From: Williamsia phyllosphaerae | Lineage (GTDB): Bacteria; Actinomycetota; Actinomycetes; Mycobacteriales; Mycobacteriaceae | NCBI RefSeq assembly: GCF_014635305.1 | Contig: NZ_BMCS01000002.1 | Span: 868,001-932,000, forward strand | Direction: 5' to 3' | Length of the DNA stretch: 64,000 bases | Shown here: positions 17,362 to 26,715 of the stretch, one piece after another | Layout of the letters: each line of letters begins with the position of its first letter | How positions within the stretch are numbered: the stretch's first letter is position 1 | Translations under genes and position numbers: made by a program | The notes under the pieces: model-generated | What the model was told of the DNA's origin: nothing | What the model saw: only the letters and a program-made list of their open reading frames with translations | The model's database searches: none

Positions 17362-18732
17362 ATGTCGCTGCTCGACTTGCTGAGGACGTCCCTACCCGCT
17401 GATCGCGTCGTGCTCGATCCGGACATCGTGGCGACGTATCACCACGACGAAGCGGAGTGGGCACCGTACGGCGCGCCACTCGTGGTGGTCCGACCGCGAA
17501 CGGCGGACGAGGTCCAGACGGTGGTCCGTGCCTGCCTCGCCCACGAGACGCCCGTGGTCACCCGCGGCGCCGGCACCGGCTTGTCCGGCGGCGCCAACGC
17601 CACCGCCGGGTGCGTCGTGATCGCGCTCGACGGCATGAACGCCATCGTGGAGATCGATCAGCTCGAACGCTATGCCGTGGTCCAGCCGGGCGTCATCAAC
17701 GACGACCTCCGTGCGGCGTGCGCCGAGCACGGTCTCTGGTACCCGCCGGATCCGGCGAGCTCCCCCTGGTCGACGATCGGCGGCAATGTCGCCACGAACG
17801 CCGGTGGTCTGTGCTGCGTCAAGTACGGGGTGACCCGCGACTACGTGCTCGGGATGCAGGTGGTCACCGGTACCGGCGATCTCGTCCGTCTAGGACACAA
17901 GACCGCCAAGGGGGTGGCCGGCTACGACCTCGCCGGGCTGATGGTCGGCTCCGAGGGCACGCTGGGCATCATCACCGAGATCACCGTGAAACTGCGACCG
18001 CTCCAGGATCCACAGCGCACCGTGGCCGGCTACTTCGATTCCATCGTCGACGCCGGCCGCGCCGTGAGTGCGGTCGCGGCAGCAGGGTTGACTCCGTCGG
18101 CGCTCGAACTGATCGATCGGCAGTGCCTCGTCGCCGTCGATGCCTGGAAGAACATGGGCCTGTCGGTCGACGCGAATGTCGTGCTGCTGGGCCGCGTCGA
18201 CACACCGGGTCTGATCGGCGACCAGGAGGCGGAGAAGATGCATGCCTGCTTCTCCGAAGCCGGTGCTACGTGGGCCGCCGTCTCCACCGACGCCGAGGAG
18301 GCCGACGCCCTGTTCGCTGCTCGCCGACTCGCCTATCCGGCGATGGAACGTCTCGGTCCGGTCCTCACCGAGGACGTCTGTGTCCCCAAGAAGCATGTGC
18401 CCGAGATGCTCTCGCGGATCGAGCAGATCGGAATCGAGTTCGGGACCACCATCGCCAACATCGCGCACGCCGGCGACGGCAACCTGCACCCGCTGCTCAT
18501 CACCCCACGCGACGACGACGAGGCCAGGAGGCGGGCTCAGGCGGCGTTCGCGACGATCATCGACGCGGCACTCGAACTCGGTGGCACGGTGACCGGCGAA
18601 CACGGTGTCGGACTGTTGAAGAAGGACGGCCTGGTGCAGGAACTCGACCCCGTGGTCCTGAACATGCACCGCGCCGTGAAAGCCGCGCTTGATCCACAGG
18701 GGATCCTCAACCCGGGCAAGGTTTTCAGCTGA
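17362..18732 (+). CDS. FAD-linked oxidase, GlcD type (glycolate/D-lactate/D-2-hydroxyacid dehydrogenase)
   Basis: A 456-residue VAO/PCMH-fold flavoenzyme. The FAD-binding domain shows TRGAGTGLSGGANATAGCVVI, PDPASSPWSTIGGNVATNAGG and the GYDLAGLMVGSEGTLGIITE segment. The C-terminal FAD-oxidase domain has ANIAHAGDGNLHPLLI and the terminal GTVTGEHGVGLLKK. It would oxidise an alpha-hydroxyacid such as glycolate or D-lactate to the ketoacid, passing electrons to quinone. ATG 17362 is preferred over an in-frame GTG at 17344. No GlcE/GlcF partner is nearby, so a single-subunit D-lactate or D-2-hydroxyglutarate type is more likely. Confidence 0.92.
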   Translation: MSLLDLLRTSLPADRVVLDPDIVATYHHDEAEWAPYGAPLVVVRPRTADEVQTVVRACLAHETPVVTRGAGTGLSGGANATAGCVVIALDGMNAIVEIDQLERYAVVQPGVINDDLRAACAEHGLWYPPDPASSPWSTIGGNVATNAGGLCCVKYGVTRDYVLGMQVVTGTGDLVRLGHKTAKGVAGYDLAGLMVGSEGTLGIITEITVKLRPLQDPQRTVAGYFDSIVDAGRAVSAVAAAGLTPSALELIDRQCLVAVDAWKNMGLSVDANVVLLGRVDTPGLIGDQEAEKMHACFSEAGATWAAVSTDAEEADALFAARRLAYPAMERLGPVLTEDVCVPKKHVPEMLSRIEQIGIEFGTTIANIAHAGDGNLHPLLITPRDDDEARRRAQAAFATIIDAALELGGTVTGEHGVGLLKKDGLVQELDPVVLNMHRAVKAALDPQGILNPGKVFS

Positions 18733-18762
18733 GCCGACACCTCGGCTCGGCGATCCGTCCGG

Positions 18763-20154
18763 TCACGGGGGTGCCAGACCGATCATCCTGCGGTCCGAGG
18801 AGAAGATCCACCCGTCGCCGTAGGCCTCGGCCGCACCACCGGACGAGAACGTATCGGGGTCGGGGTCGAGGGCCGAGAACGGTGCGGTCCATCTCGTGCG
18901 GCCGCTTCGGATGTCGAACGCGGTCAGAGCACTCCCGTCGTTGCCCAGGACAACGGTGCCCGCGGAGGCGAGGGGTTGGAAGTGCTCGGTCTTGTCGTTG
19001 CGCCACCTGCGTTTTCCGGTTCTCAGGTCGATGCCCGTCTCGCTCATATCGCTGTCGCGCAGGTAGACGGTGTCGGCGGCGATCGCCGTCACCGCGCCGA
19101 TGTCCTGCCCGGCGACAAGATCTTTGCCGGCCCACAGACGCTTGCCGGTGGAACGGTCATAAGCAGCATCGCCCAGGAGAATCGGCGCGTCCGCATCGTC
19201 CTCGTCGTTCTGGTTGCTGACCCGCTGCACGGCCGTGCTCCTCGTACTGGCGAGTATTTTTCCGTCCGGCCCGCGCAGGACCTGCTCCGAGACCTTTCCA
19301 CCGGTGCTCCCATCAGTGTTCGACTGCACCAGAACACCACCGGGCGCGAGACGCGCATCCTGCACGCGGTAGTCGCTGGTGCGCCACAGTTCGGCGCCCG
19401 ACCCCGCGGCGAACTGCGCCATCTCCGAACCCGTCCGTATCAGGCCGACGCCATCGATGACGGTGAGGACGTTGTCGGTCTCGTAGATGCCTTCGTAGTC
19501 GCCGCCGATGTCAAAACCGTGCGTCCAGTTCGACGACACGTCGGAATACGAACCCGAATGCACTCGCACATCGTTTTCGTCGAGACTTCCCTCTGCGACG
19601 TAAAGGGTTTCCGACGTGGTCGTCAGGCCGAACACGTTCTCGGCTATCGGACGGCGAGCCGTCAGGCCGGAGTCGATCTCGTAGGTGACGATCGTACTGC
19701 CGGTGCCACCGCCGATCGCGTAGCAGTAAAGCTTTCCGCCGAGCGGTGTCGGGCTGCATTCTTCGATGTCGGCTGCGGGCGCTTTCCAACGCACGCTTCC
19801 GTTCGCGGGGTCGATCCCGAGCATGACGGCATCGCCGAGAACGTATTGATCGGTGGGGCTTCCCGCGATCGTCATGAGTGTGTCGCCGGCGAGCAGGAGC
19901 CCAGGGTTGCCCGACCGGTAGGACGCTCCCCCGCGTGGGTCAGAGAATTCGCCGAACGAGCGGCCGAGATACGTCGCGGCATCGAGTGACCAGGCGACGC
20001 CGGGTGCGTCGGTGTGCGTACCGGCACCCGCTCTGACCGAACTCGATGTCGGCGATGAGCGGTCCATCACCACGACCACCGCCGCGGTGACTGTCAGAAC
20101 CGCGGCCACCGCAGCAACTATGAGGGCCCAGGTGCTCTTCTCTTGCACTCTCAC
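18763..20154 (-). CDS. Membrane-anchored extracytoplasmic PQQ-like beta-propeller protein
   Basis: A 463-residue protein with one N-terminal membrane anchor (WALIVAAVAAVLTVTAAVVVV) followed by an exported domain of repeated PQQ-like blades such as LGIDPANGSVRWKAPA, GSGAELWRTSDYRV, YDRSTGKRLWAGKDL, GIDLRTGKRRWRND and FDIRSGRTRWTAPF. These resemble BamB-type scaffolds rather than quinoprotein dehydrogenases, since no PQQ-binding Cys-Cys or catalytic set is evident. The GTG start overlaps the upstream stop (GTGA), so it is expressed with the other anchored protein. Function unknown. Confidence 0.82.
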   Translation of the reverse strand: MRVQEKSTWALIVAAVAAVLTVTAAVVVVMDRSSPTSSSVRAGAGTHTDAPGVAWSLDAATYLGRSFGEFSDPRGGASYRSGNPGLLLAGDTLMTIAGSPTDQYVLGDAVMLGIDPANGSVRWKAPAADIEECSPTPLGGKLYCYAIGGGTGSTIVTYEIDSGLTARRPIAENVFGLTTTSETLYVAEGSLDENDVRVHSGSYSDVSSNWTHGFDIGGDYEGIYETDNVLTVIDGVGLIRTGSEMAQFAAGSGAELWRTSDYRVQDARLAPGGVLVQSNTDGSTGGKVSEQVLRGPDGKILASTRSTAVQRVSNQNDEDDADAPILLGDAAYDRSTGKRLWAGKDLVAGQDIGAVTAIAADTVYLRDSDMSETGIDLRTGKRRWRNDKTEHFQPLASAGTVVLGNDGSALTAFDIRSGRTRWTAPFSALDPDPDTFSSGGAAEAYGDGWIFSSDRRMIGLAPP

Positions 20155-21527
20155 AGTTCCAATCCCGGAGTGAGCGCGATCTTCTCGAGTGCCGTCGGCG
20201 GCAGTGCGGGCGCAAACGACGAGCGAGAGACCACTGCAACCTGATTGCCGCTCGGCCTTGTCACGGTGACGGTCGTGGACATCTCCGACTGTGCGGCTCC
20301 CGGATCGTCGATGGGCGCGGTCGAGTAGAAGCTGCGCGACGTCGAGATGACTGTGCCGTCACCGAGTCGTCGAAGCGAGGTCCGCTCCCCTGAGGTCGGA
20401 TCGGGTCGCTCTTGGGCGGGCGGCGATTGGCCGCCTGCAATCGAGATGTCGAGTCGTGGCAACGAACCCGCCGCCGGGACCGTGGTGCACAGGCCGTTGT
20501 TCGTCGAACCGCTGATCTGCAGCGGAGGCGGCCGGCGGTCGCCGAAATCGATGGTGGCGAGGACGCGGTCCAGTCTCGCGGCTTGCTCGCGAGTCACTTC
20601 TGGTCCGTCTGCGCCTCCGTAGTACGCAAGGCATTCGTCGCGTGGTGCGGGCGTTCCGGCCGGTACGGCAGTACTGACGCGAAGCCCGGGATCGCCGACC
20701 ATACGGACCAGATCGTCGATGGCGAGCGGTATCTTGCCGCTGTTCTGCTTCTTGTTGTCACCGTAGGCGTCGTCGGCGATGGCCTGAATCCATGACCCGT
20801 CACCCGCGTAGGCGTAGGCCGAACGTCTGTTGGTGCGGACGCCGTTGATCTCCTGCCAGGTGTCATGCACGTCGACCACGGTGGCGTCGGACAGCACGCG
20901 ACGCGCGTCGAGCTGTCCCGCCACGCAGGGCGGCACCTTCGCGGAGGTTTTCTGCACCACCACCTGCAGGCTCCCCCGGGCGTCACCGTTTGTCACCGAC
21001 CCGTAGGCGTTCGTCGACCCCATCGGGTCGGGGTCACCGAGGTCAGTGATGGGCTGGAAGACCAAAGACTGCGACGCAGTCGCGAACTGAAGCTCGGCCC
21101 CCGCCGGCAGGAGTTGCCTCAGCGCATCCGACATCGCCGTCGCCTTGGGTCCGGTGAACCACGGGAACCGGGGGTTGTCGTACGAGGGCTCGCCGGTGGT
21201 GAAGCTCGACGTGATCTTGCCGTCCCCGGTGTCGGGCACCTCGACCGTGTCGCACCCGGGGATCGGCGCCTTGGGGTCGAACGGTTCGTCGACCACCTTG
21301 TTCTCGGTGGGGGCGGCAGCACTGGACGGCACATCGCTGGATGACGGCGGGGCGGTCGTCAGTTCCGGCTCCGGTCCGGGTAGCAGCAGGCCGACGATCA
21401 CCACCGCCACGGCGATCACCGACACTGCGATGAGTCCGTACGTCCACACGCGTTTCGTGCGGGAGGGCGTGGGTTCGTCCGCCGGTTCGTCACGCTCGAG
21501 ATCGGTCACGGACGCCATGTCGTACAT
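20151..21527 (-). CDS. Membrane-anchored exported protein of unknown function
   Basis: A 458-residue protein with a short charged N-terminus, one membrane helix (VWTYGLIAVSVIAVAVVIVG) and a Ser/Pro/Thr-rich linker before a large exported domain. I do not recognise the domain. It contains five or so cysteines (for example PIPGCDTVEV, VPPCVAGQL, RDECLAYYGG, NGLCTTVP), which could form disulfides outside the cell. It is coupled to the PQQ-like propeller protein by a GTGA overlap, so the two may work as one envelope complex. Start choice is uncertain: ATG 21527 or ATG 21518, neither with a good ribosome site. Confidence 0.72.
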   Translation of the reverse strand: MYDMASVTDLERDEPADEPTPSRTKRVWTYGLIAVSVIAVAVVIVGLLLPGPEPELTTAPPSSSDVPSSAAAPTENKVVDEPFDPKAPIPGCDTVEVPDTGDGKITSSFTTGEPSYDNPRFPWFTGPKATAMSDALRQLLPAGAELQFATASQSLVFQPITDLGDPDPMGSTNAYGSVTNGDARGSLQVVVQKTSAKVPPCVAGQLDARRVLSDATVVDVHDTWQEINGVRTNRRSAYAYAGDGSWIQAIADDAYGDNKKQNSGKIPLAIDDLVRMVGDPGLRVSTAVPAGTPAPRDECLAYYGGADGPEVTREQAARLDRVLATIDFGDRRPPPLQISGSTNNGLCTTVPAAGSLPRLDISIAGGQSPPAQERPDPTSGERTSLRRLGDGTVISTSRSFYSTAPIDDPGAAQSEMSTTVTVTRPSGNQVAVVSRSSFAPALPPTALEKIALTPGLEL

Positions 21528-21546
21528 CTGATCAGGAACGTTACTT

Positions 21547-21566
21547 ACCGGGAGTATTTTCCCGGT
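21547..21566. promoter_or_regulatory. Inverted repeat between envelope-protein operon and hen1-pnkp
   Basis: ACCGGGA, 6 bases, TCCCGGT lies in the 102-base divergent region. It could be an operator for either direction; nothing shows which. Confidence 0.4.
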
Positions 21567-21629
21567 TCTGGCAATTCGCACGGCGAAAAACCCCAGGATT
21601 CCGGAGGCGGGGTACTGCACACTGGCCGA

Positions 21630-23042
21630 ATGCTGTTGACCATCTCCGCCGAGCGATCGCCGAGCCTGCCGGCACCGGCCGATCTCGGATACCTGCTGCA
21701 CAAGCACCCGGATCGGGTTCAACCGTTCCCCGTCTACGGCGGGACCGCCCACGTGTTCTACCCGGAGGTGAGCGCCGAACGGTGCACGGCGGCCCTGGTG
21801 CTCGAGGTCGACCCCGTGGCCCTGGTCCGCGGTCGGTCGGGGTCACGGGACGGGTTCGCACTCGGCCAGTACGTCAACGACCGCCCCTACGTCGCGTCGT
21901 CGCTGCTGTCGGTGGCGATGGGCAAGGTCTTCCGCTCAGCGCTGAGCGGGCGCTGCCCGGGGCATGAGGCCCTGGTGGGGTCCGATCTTCAGCTCACCGT
22001 CTCCGTTCCCGCAGTACCCGGAGACCCCGAGCTGCTGCAGCGACTGTTCTCTCCCGTCGGCTGGGACGTCCACGCCACCGCCATCGAGTTGGACGCGACC
22101 CGACCGGAATGGGGTGCGGCACCGATGGTGTCGTTGACCCTCAACGGGTCCCACCGTCTGTCGACAGCGTTGAGTCATCTCTACGTGCTGCTCCCGGTGC
22201 TCGACGATGCGAAGCACTACTGGGTCGGTGACGACGAGGTCGACAAGCTGGTCCGAGCAGGTGGGGCCTGGCTGGCAACACATCCCGCCCGGGATCTGAT
22301 CACCCACCGTTACCTGGCCCACCAGCGCGGCCTGAAAGACGCTGCGATGGCACGTCTGATCGACCTCGACGACCGGCCCGTGGAAGACTCGCTGGAGGAC
22401 GAGGACACCGCACCGTCCCGGCCTCTGGTCCGCATCCGCCATGACGCGGTGATGGACGTCGTGCGCGCGTTGCAGCCCGGGTCGGTCGCCGACCTCGGGT
22501 GCGGGTCCGGTGCGCTCCTGGTGTCGGTCCTCGAGATGCAGGGCGTCACAAGGGTCATCGGAACCGACGTGTCGGACACATCGCTGCGCAGAGCGGGTAA
22601 GCGTCTGCACGTCGAGCAGATGACGGAGCGTCAGTCCGAGAGGCTGTCGTTGCTGCTGTCGTCGCTGCAGTACGAGGACGACCGGCTGACCGGGATCGAC
22701 GTCGCCATCCTCATGGAGGTCATCGAGCACGTCGACCCGGCTCGCGTGCCGGCGGTGACCGCGAACGTGTTCGGAGCCATGCGACCGGGTCACGTCGTGC
22801 TCACCACACCGAACGTCGAGCACAACGTGCGTTATCCGCAATTGTTCGACGGCGGTCTACGACACGCTGACCACCGATTCGAATGGACCCGTGACGAGTT
22901 CGCCCGGTGGGCCCGCCGGGTCGGCGACACCCACGGCTACGACGTCCGCCTGGTCCCGGTGGGCGATGACGATGACGACATCGGACCGCCGACGCAGATG
23001 GCGGTCTTCAGTCTGCGCAGCGGGTTCAGAGGTGAACGATGA
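21630..23042 (+). CDS. hen1: Bacterial Hen1 3'-terminal RNA ribose 2'-O-methyltransferase
   Basis: A 470-residue Hen1. The N-terminal half is the bacteria-specific domain that supports ligase activation of Pnkp (HKHPDRVQPFPVYGGTAHVFYPE and onward). The C-terminal half is the methyltransferase: SAM site VADLGCGSGALLVSVLE, and the Hen1 metal-binding pattern ExxEH in LMEVIEHVDPAR with a further histidine in TTPNVEHNVRYPQLF. It methylates the 2'-OH of the 3' end at an RNA break before sealing, so the repaired RNA resists re-cutting. It overlaps pnkp by ATGA. No good ribosome site is seen, so the message may be leaderless. Confidence 0.93.
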   Translation: MLLTISAERSPSLPAPADLGYLLHKHPDRVQPFPVYGGTAHVFYPEVSAERCTAALVLEVDPVALVRGRSGSRDGFALGQYVNDRPYVASSLLSVAMGKVFRSALSGRCPGHEALVGSDLQLTVSVPAVPGDPELLQRLFSPVGWDVHATAIELDATRPEWGAAPMVSLTLNGSHRLSTALSHLYVLLPVLDDAKHYWVGDDEVDKLVRAGGAWLATHPARDLITHRYLAHQRGLKDAAMARLIDLDDRPVEDSLEDEDTAPSRPLVRIRHDAVMDVVRALQPGSVADLGCGSGALLVSVLEMQGVTRVIGTDVSDTSLRRAGKRLHVEQMTERQSERLSLLLSSLQYEDDRLTGIDVAILMEVIEHVDPARVPAVTANVFGAMRPGHVVLTTPNVEHNVRYPQLFDGGLRHADHRFEWTRDEFARWARRVGDTHGYDVRLVPVGDDDDDIGPPTQMAVFSLRSGFRGER

Positions 23043-25534
23043 CCGACCTCGCGATCCCAGAACTGTCCCTGGTGCTGCTCATCGGGACCAGCGGATCAGG
23101 CAAGTCGACCTTCGCCGCCACTCATTTCGCGGCCTCGGAGGTCGTGTCCAGCGACGGCTGCCGAGCCATGGTGTCCGACGACCCGAACGACCAGGGCGCC
23201 ACCAAGGATGCCTTCGATCTACTGGAGTACATCGCGGCCAAACGCCTGGCCCGCGGACTGCTGACGGTGGTCGACGCGACCAACGTCCAGGCGTCGGCGC
23301 GCCGTTCGTTGCTGGCCGTGGCCAAGGACCACGACGTGTTGCCCGTCGCCATCGTCCTGGACCTGCCGACCGACGTTTCTCGAACCCGCAACGCATCTCG
23401 ACCGGATCGAGATTTCGGGTCGCATGTCATCAAGCGTCAGCACGAGCAGCTGCGCAAGTCGATGCGCGGTCTCAAGCGGGAGGGCTTCCGGACCATCCAC
23501 GTCCTCGACTCGGTCGAGGCGGTGAGCGGAGCCTCGATCACGCGGACGCGACTGTTCAACGACCGACGCGACGACCACGGGCCGTTCGACGTGATCGGGG
23601 ACGTCCACGGCTGCCTCACGGAGTTGGAGGACCTCCTCGGCCGGCTCGGCTACGTGATCGGCCGTGATGACCGCGGTCAGGCCATCGACGCCTCGCACCC
23701 GAACGAACGGCGGGTGATGTTCGTCGGCGACCTCGTCGACCGCGGCCCCGACACCGTGGGCGTGCTGCGTCTCGCGATGGGCATGGTCGAGAACGACCAC
23801 GCGCTCTGCGTCTCCGGTAACCACGAGGCGAAACTCGCACGTGCACTGGGTCGCAGGGACGTCACACCGAGCCACGGGCTGCGGGAGACCCTCGACCAAC
23901 TGGCGGACCAGCCGGACTCCTTCGTGGCCCGGGTCCGGGAATTCTGCGACGGCCTGGTCGCCCACTACCTGCTCGACGACGGCAAACTGGTCGTCGCGCA
24001 CGCCGGCCTGAAGGAGAAGTACCACGGGCGCGCCTCCGGTCGGGTTCGGGCGTTCGCGCTCTACGGCGACACCAGTGGCGCGACAGACGAGTTCGGACTT
24101 CCCGTCCGCTATCCGTGGGCCGACGACTACCGGGGTTCGGCGACCGTGCTCTACGGGCACACGCCGATTCCGGAACCGGAGTGGGTGAACAACACGCTCT
24201 GTCTGGACACCGGGTGCGTGTTCGGTGGGAGTCTGACGGCGCTGCGCTACCCGGAACGCGAGCTCGTGTCGGTACCCGCCACCGCTACCCACTACGCGCC
24301 GGTCCGACCCCCGGCGCCGCCCGAACGTGATCCGGAGATGCTGAAGCTCTCCGACGTTATCGGCCCGCGTGTCATCGAGACCGAGCACATGGGTCGCATC
24401 TCCCTGCGCGAGGAGAACGCGGCGGGCGCCCTGGAGGTGATGAGCAGGTTCGCCGTCGCGCCGGGCGATCTGACCTATCTACCACCGACCATGTCCCCGG
24501 TCGACAGCTCGTCACGCGCCGATCTGCTCGAGCACCCGGACGAGGCGTTCGATCACTATGCCAAGCGGGGCGTCGAACGCGTCATCTGCGAGGAGAAGCA
24601 CATGGGATCACGCGCCATCGTGCGTGTCCGGGCCGACGGGTCGGGCGTGATCCACTCACGTACCGGCCGGGCGTTCTTCTCCGATGGGATGCAGAGTACC
24701 GTCCTGGCCCGGGTCGCCGATGCCGTTGCCGCCGCCGGTATCTGGGCGGAGCTGCAGACCACCTCGCTCATGCTCGACACCGAGATCCTGCCGTGGACGG
24801 CGAAGGCGGAGGCCATGGTCCGCAGCCAGTACGCGCGGGTCGGGGCCGCTGCGACCACCGCTCTGCCCGCGGTGGTGGATGTGCTCGAGACGGCCGCACG
24901 CCGTGGCGCCGACGTCGGCGATCTGCTGGCGCGGACCCGATCGCGGCGCGCCAACGCCGAACTGTTCGTCGACTCCTATCGTCGCTACGTCCGCCCCATC
25001 GACACCGATCTCGGAGTGCAGATCGCGCCGTTCCAACTCCTCGCCGCCGACGGTGTCACGTTCGAGAACCGCGACCACGAGTGGCATCTCGCGGTCGCCG
25101 ATCGGCTCGTCGACGCGGACCCGGAACTGTTCCGGACCACGCGCCGCTGCATCGTCGAGACGGCAGACGAGACATCGCGCATGGCCGGCGCCGACTGGTG
25201 GATCGCACTGACCGGCGACGGCGGCGAGGGCATGGTCGTCAAGCCGCTGGCCAACCTGGTGCGCGGACCCAAGGGGCTCAACCAACCCGGCCTGAAGGTT
25301 CGTGGACGTGAGTACCTGCGCATCATCTACGGCGCCGACTACACCGATCAAGAGTCACTGACCCGTCTCAAGCAGCGCAATCTGGGCCAGAAGCGATCGA
25401 TGGCGCTGCGCGAGTACGCATTGGGGCTCGAGTCGCTGCGGAGGTCGGTGTCCGGGGAACCCGTCTGGCGAATCCATCAGTGTGTCTTCGGGATCCTCGC
25501 GATGGAATCGGAGCCGGTCGACCCCCGGCTGTGA
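23039..25534 (+). CDS. pnkp: Pnkp, polynucleotide kinase-phosphatase-ligase for RNA repair
   Basis: An 831-residue three-domain enzyme. The kinase domain (about 1-170) has the P-loop GTSGSGKST at 16-24. The metallophosphatase domain (about 180-430) has DVIGDVHGC near 183, FVGDLVDRGPDT and SGNHEAKL. The adenylyltransferase domain (about 470-831) has the ligase motif EEKHMGS, with the nucleophilic lysine near residue 520, and DGGEGMVVKPL near the end. Together with Hen1 it heals and seals RNAs cut by ribotoxins: 5' phosphorylation, 2',3' phosphate removal, methylation, ligation. The length fits Clostridium-type Pnkp. It ends 2 bases from the convergent radical SAM gene. Confidence 0.95.
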   Translation: MTDLAIPELSLVLLIGTSGSGKSTFAATHFAASEVVSSDGCRAMVSDDPNDQGATKDAFDLLEYIAAKRLARGLLTVVDATNVQASARRSLLAVAKDHDVLPVAIVLDLPTDVSRTRNASRPDRDFGSHVIKRQHEQLRKSMRGLKREGFRTIHVLDSVEAVSGASITRTRLFNDRRDDHGPFDVIGDVHGCLTELEDLLGRLGYVIGRDDRGQAIDASHPNERRVMFVGDLVDRGPDTVGVLRLAMGMVENDHALCVSGNHEAKLARALGRRDVTPSHGLRETLDQLADQPDSFVARVREFCDGLVAHYLLDDGKLVVAHAGLKEKYHGRASGRVRAFALYGDTSGATDEFGLPVRYPWADDYRGSATVLYGHTPIPEPEWVNNTLCLDTGCVFGGSLTALRYPERELVSVPATATHYAPVRPPAPPERDPEMLKLSDVIGPRVIETEHMGRISLREENAAGALEVMSRFAVAPGDLTYLPPTMSPVDSSSRADLLEHPDEAFDHYAKRGVERVICEEKHMGSRAIVRVRADGSGVIHSRTGRAFFSDGMQSTVLARVADAVAAAGIWAELQTTSLMLDTEILPWTAKAEAMVRSQYARVGAAATTALPAVVDVLETAARRGADVGDLLARTRSRRANAELFVDSYRRYVRPIDTDLGVQIAPFQLLAADGVTFENRDHEWHLAVADRLVDADPELFRTTRRCIVETADETSRMAGADWWIALTGDGGEGMVVKPLANLVRGPKGLNQPGLKVRGREYLRIIYGADYTDQESLTRLKQRNLGQKRSMALREYALGLESLRRSVSGEPVWRIHQCVFGILAMESEPVDPRL

Positions 25535-25536
25535 AG

Positions 25537-26646
25537 TCAGGTCCAGTAGAGCAACTGTGCCTGCGGCAGAAGGGATTCGAGCTCGTCGACGAACCAGGTC
25601 CGCATCTCCGACATCGTCTCGCGCGGGTAGACGTACTTCACCCCGCCGAACTTGTTGCGCTTGGCCGTACGGGAATCCTCGTCCATCTCCAGCTTCGTTC
25701 CCGGGTACCAGCTGAGCAGGACGTCCTTGCTGGACGGGGTGAAGCGGTGGGTGATGATCTCGGCGGTGAGGTCGAGGTCGGGGACATCACGCAGGGCCTC
25801 GGCGACATCGGCGAGCAGCCGACCGTACTGGTCGCGCCACCCCGGGATCGGCATGATCGGCGCGATGGTCAACCCCACTCGGTACCCGGCGACCGCCAGG
25901 CGCCGCAACGCCTCGACCCGGGCCGGCATGCGAGCGGTTCCGCCCTCGAAGCGGTTCGCGATGTCGTCGGCGTTGACCGACAGCCGCACCCGCGTGCGTC
26001 GGCCGTGATCGATGGTCAGGAGATCGGTGACGTCGTCGAACTTGGTTGTGAATCGCAGCGACACCTCGTCGCCGTAGGTACCCGCCCCCACCCGCGCGAT
26101 GGCCTCCGACAGTGATCCGGTGACGTGTTCGATGCCCAGCGGGTCGGTGTAGCAGGACAGTTCGAAGGTGGTGCCCTCGTGGCCGCGCTCCGCGGTACCC
26201 GTGGTGATGGTGCCGCGGCCGGCGTGCGTTCCGATGCCGGCGAGGACGTCGTCGATGTTCGCGTAGACGCGGGTGATCGGCGGCCCCGAGAGCGACCCGG
26301 CGAGGTAGCAGTACTGGCAGTGCGCGGGGCAGCCCTTGGCCAGGTCGATACGCCAGTCCGCGCTCGGCGGGATCGGCTGCGGTTTCAGCGCACTCGCCGG
26401 GGCGACCACGACGGCAAGAGTCTTCTTCGCGAGCGCGTAGGTCTGCCGCTCGGTCTCGCCCCGCAACCCGGTCAGCCGATCCCCCGACAGCACCTCGATA
26501 TCGGACACCCCGGCCGCTTCGCACCGTCGGATGATCTCCTCGGTGTGCGGGAGTTCAGATGCCGACCGCGTGATCAGGACCCGCGACGGGGTCCAGACAC
26601 GGGTAGGGGCCACCGGCAATTCGTCCACATGTGTACAACGGCGCAC
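25537..26646 (-). CDS. Spore-photoproduct-lyase-like radical SAM protein
   Basis: A 369-residue protein with the radical SAM cluster motif CxxxCxxC in DLAKGCPAHCQYCYLAG, as in SplB (spore photoproduct lyase), and the family segments ELSCYTDPLGIEHVTGSL, SLRFTTKFDDV and IAPIMPIPGWRDQYGRLL. The C-terminal KDVLLSWYPGTKLEMDED is also SplB-like. Actinobacteria of this kind do not form endospores, so the substrate may be another thymine lesion or something else. The start is uncertain (GTG 26646 or GTG 26628). The 69 bases upstream are its only promoter space. Confidence 0.85.
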   Translation of the reverse strand: MRRCTHVDELPVAPTRVWTPSRVLITRSASELPHTEEIIRRCEAAGVSDIEVLSGDRLTGLRGETERQTYALAKKTLAVVVAPASALKPQPIPPSADWRIDLAKGCPAHCQYCYLAGSLSGPPITRVYANIDDVLAGIGTHAGRGTITTGTAERGHEGTTFELSCYTDPLGIEHVTGSLSEAIARVGAGTYGDEVSLRFTTKFDDVTDLLTIDHGRRTRVRLSVNADDIANRFEGGTARMPARVEALRRLAVAGYRVGLTIAPIMPIPGWRDQYGRLLADVAEALRDVPDLDLTAEIITHRFTPSSKDVLLSWYPGTKLEMDEDSRTAKRNKFGGVKYVYPRETMSEMRTWFVDELESLLPQAQLLYWT

Positions 26647-26715
26647 GGCCGACGATGCTTCCCGGACCCCCTCTCCGATCGAGCGGTGGCGCCCGTTGTC
26701 ACCGCCAGACGCCCG

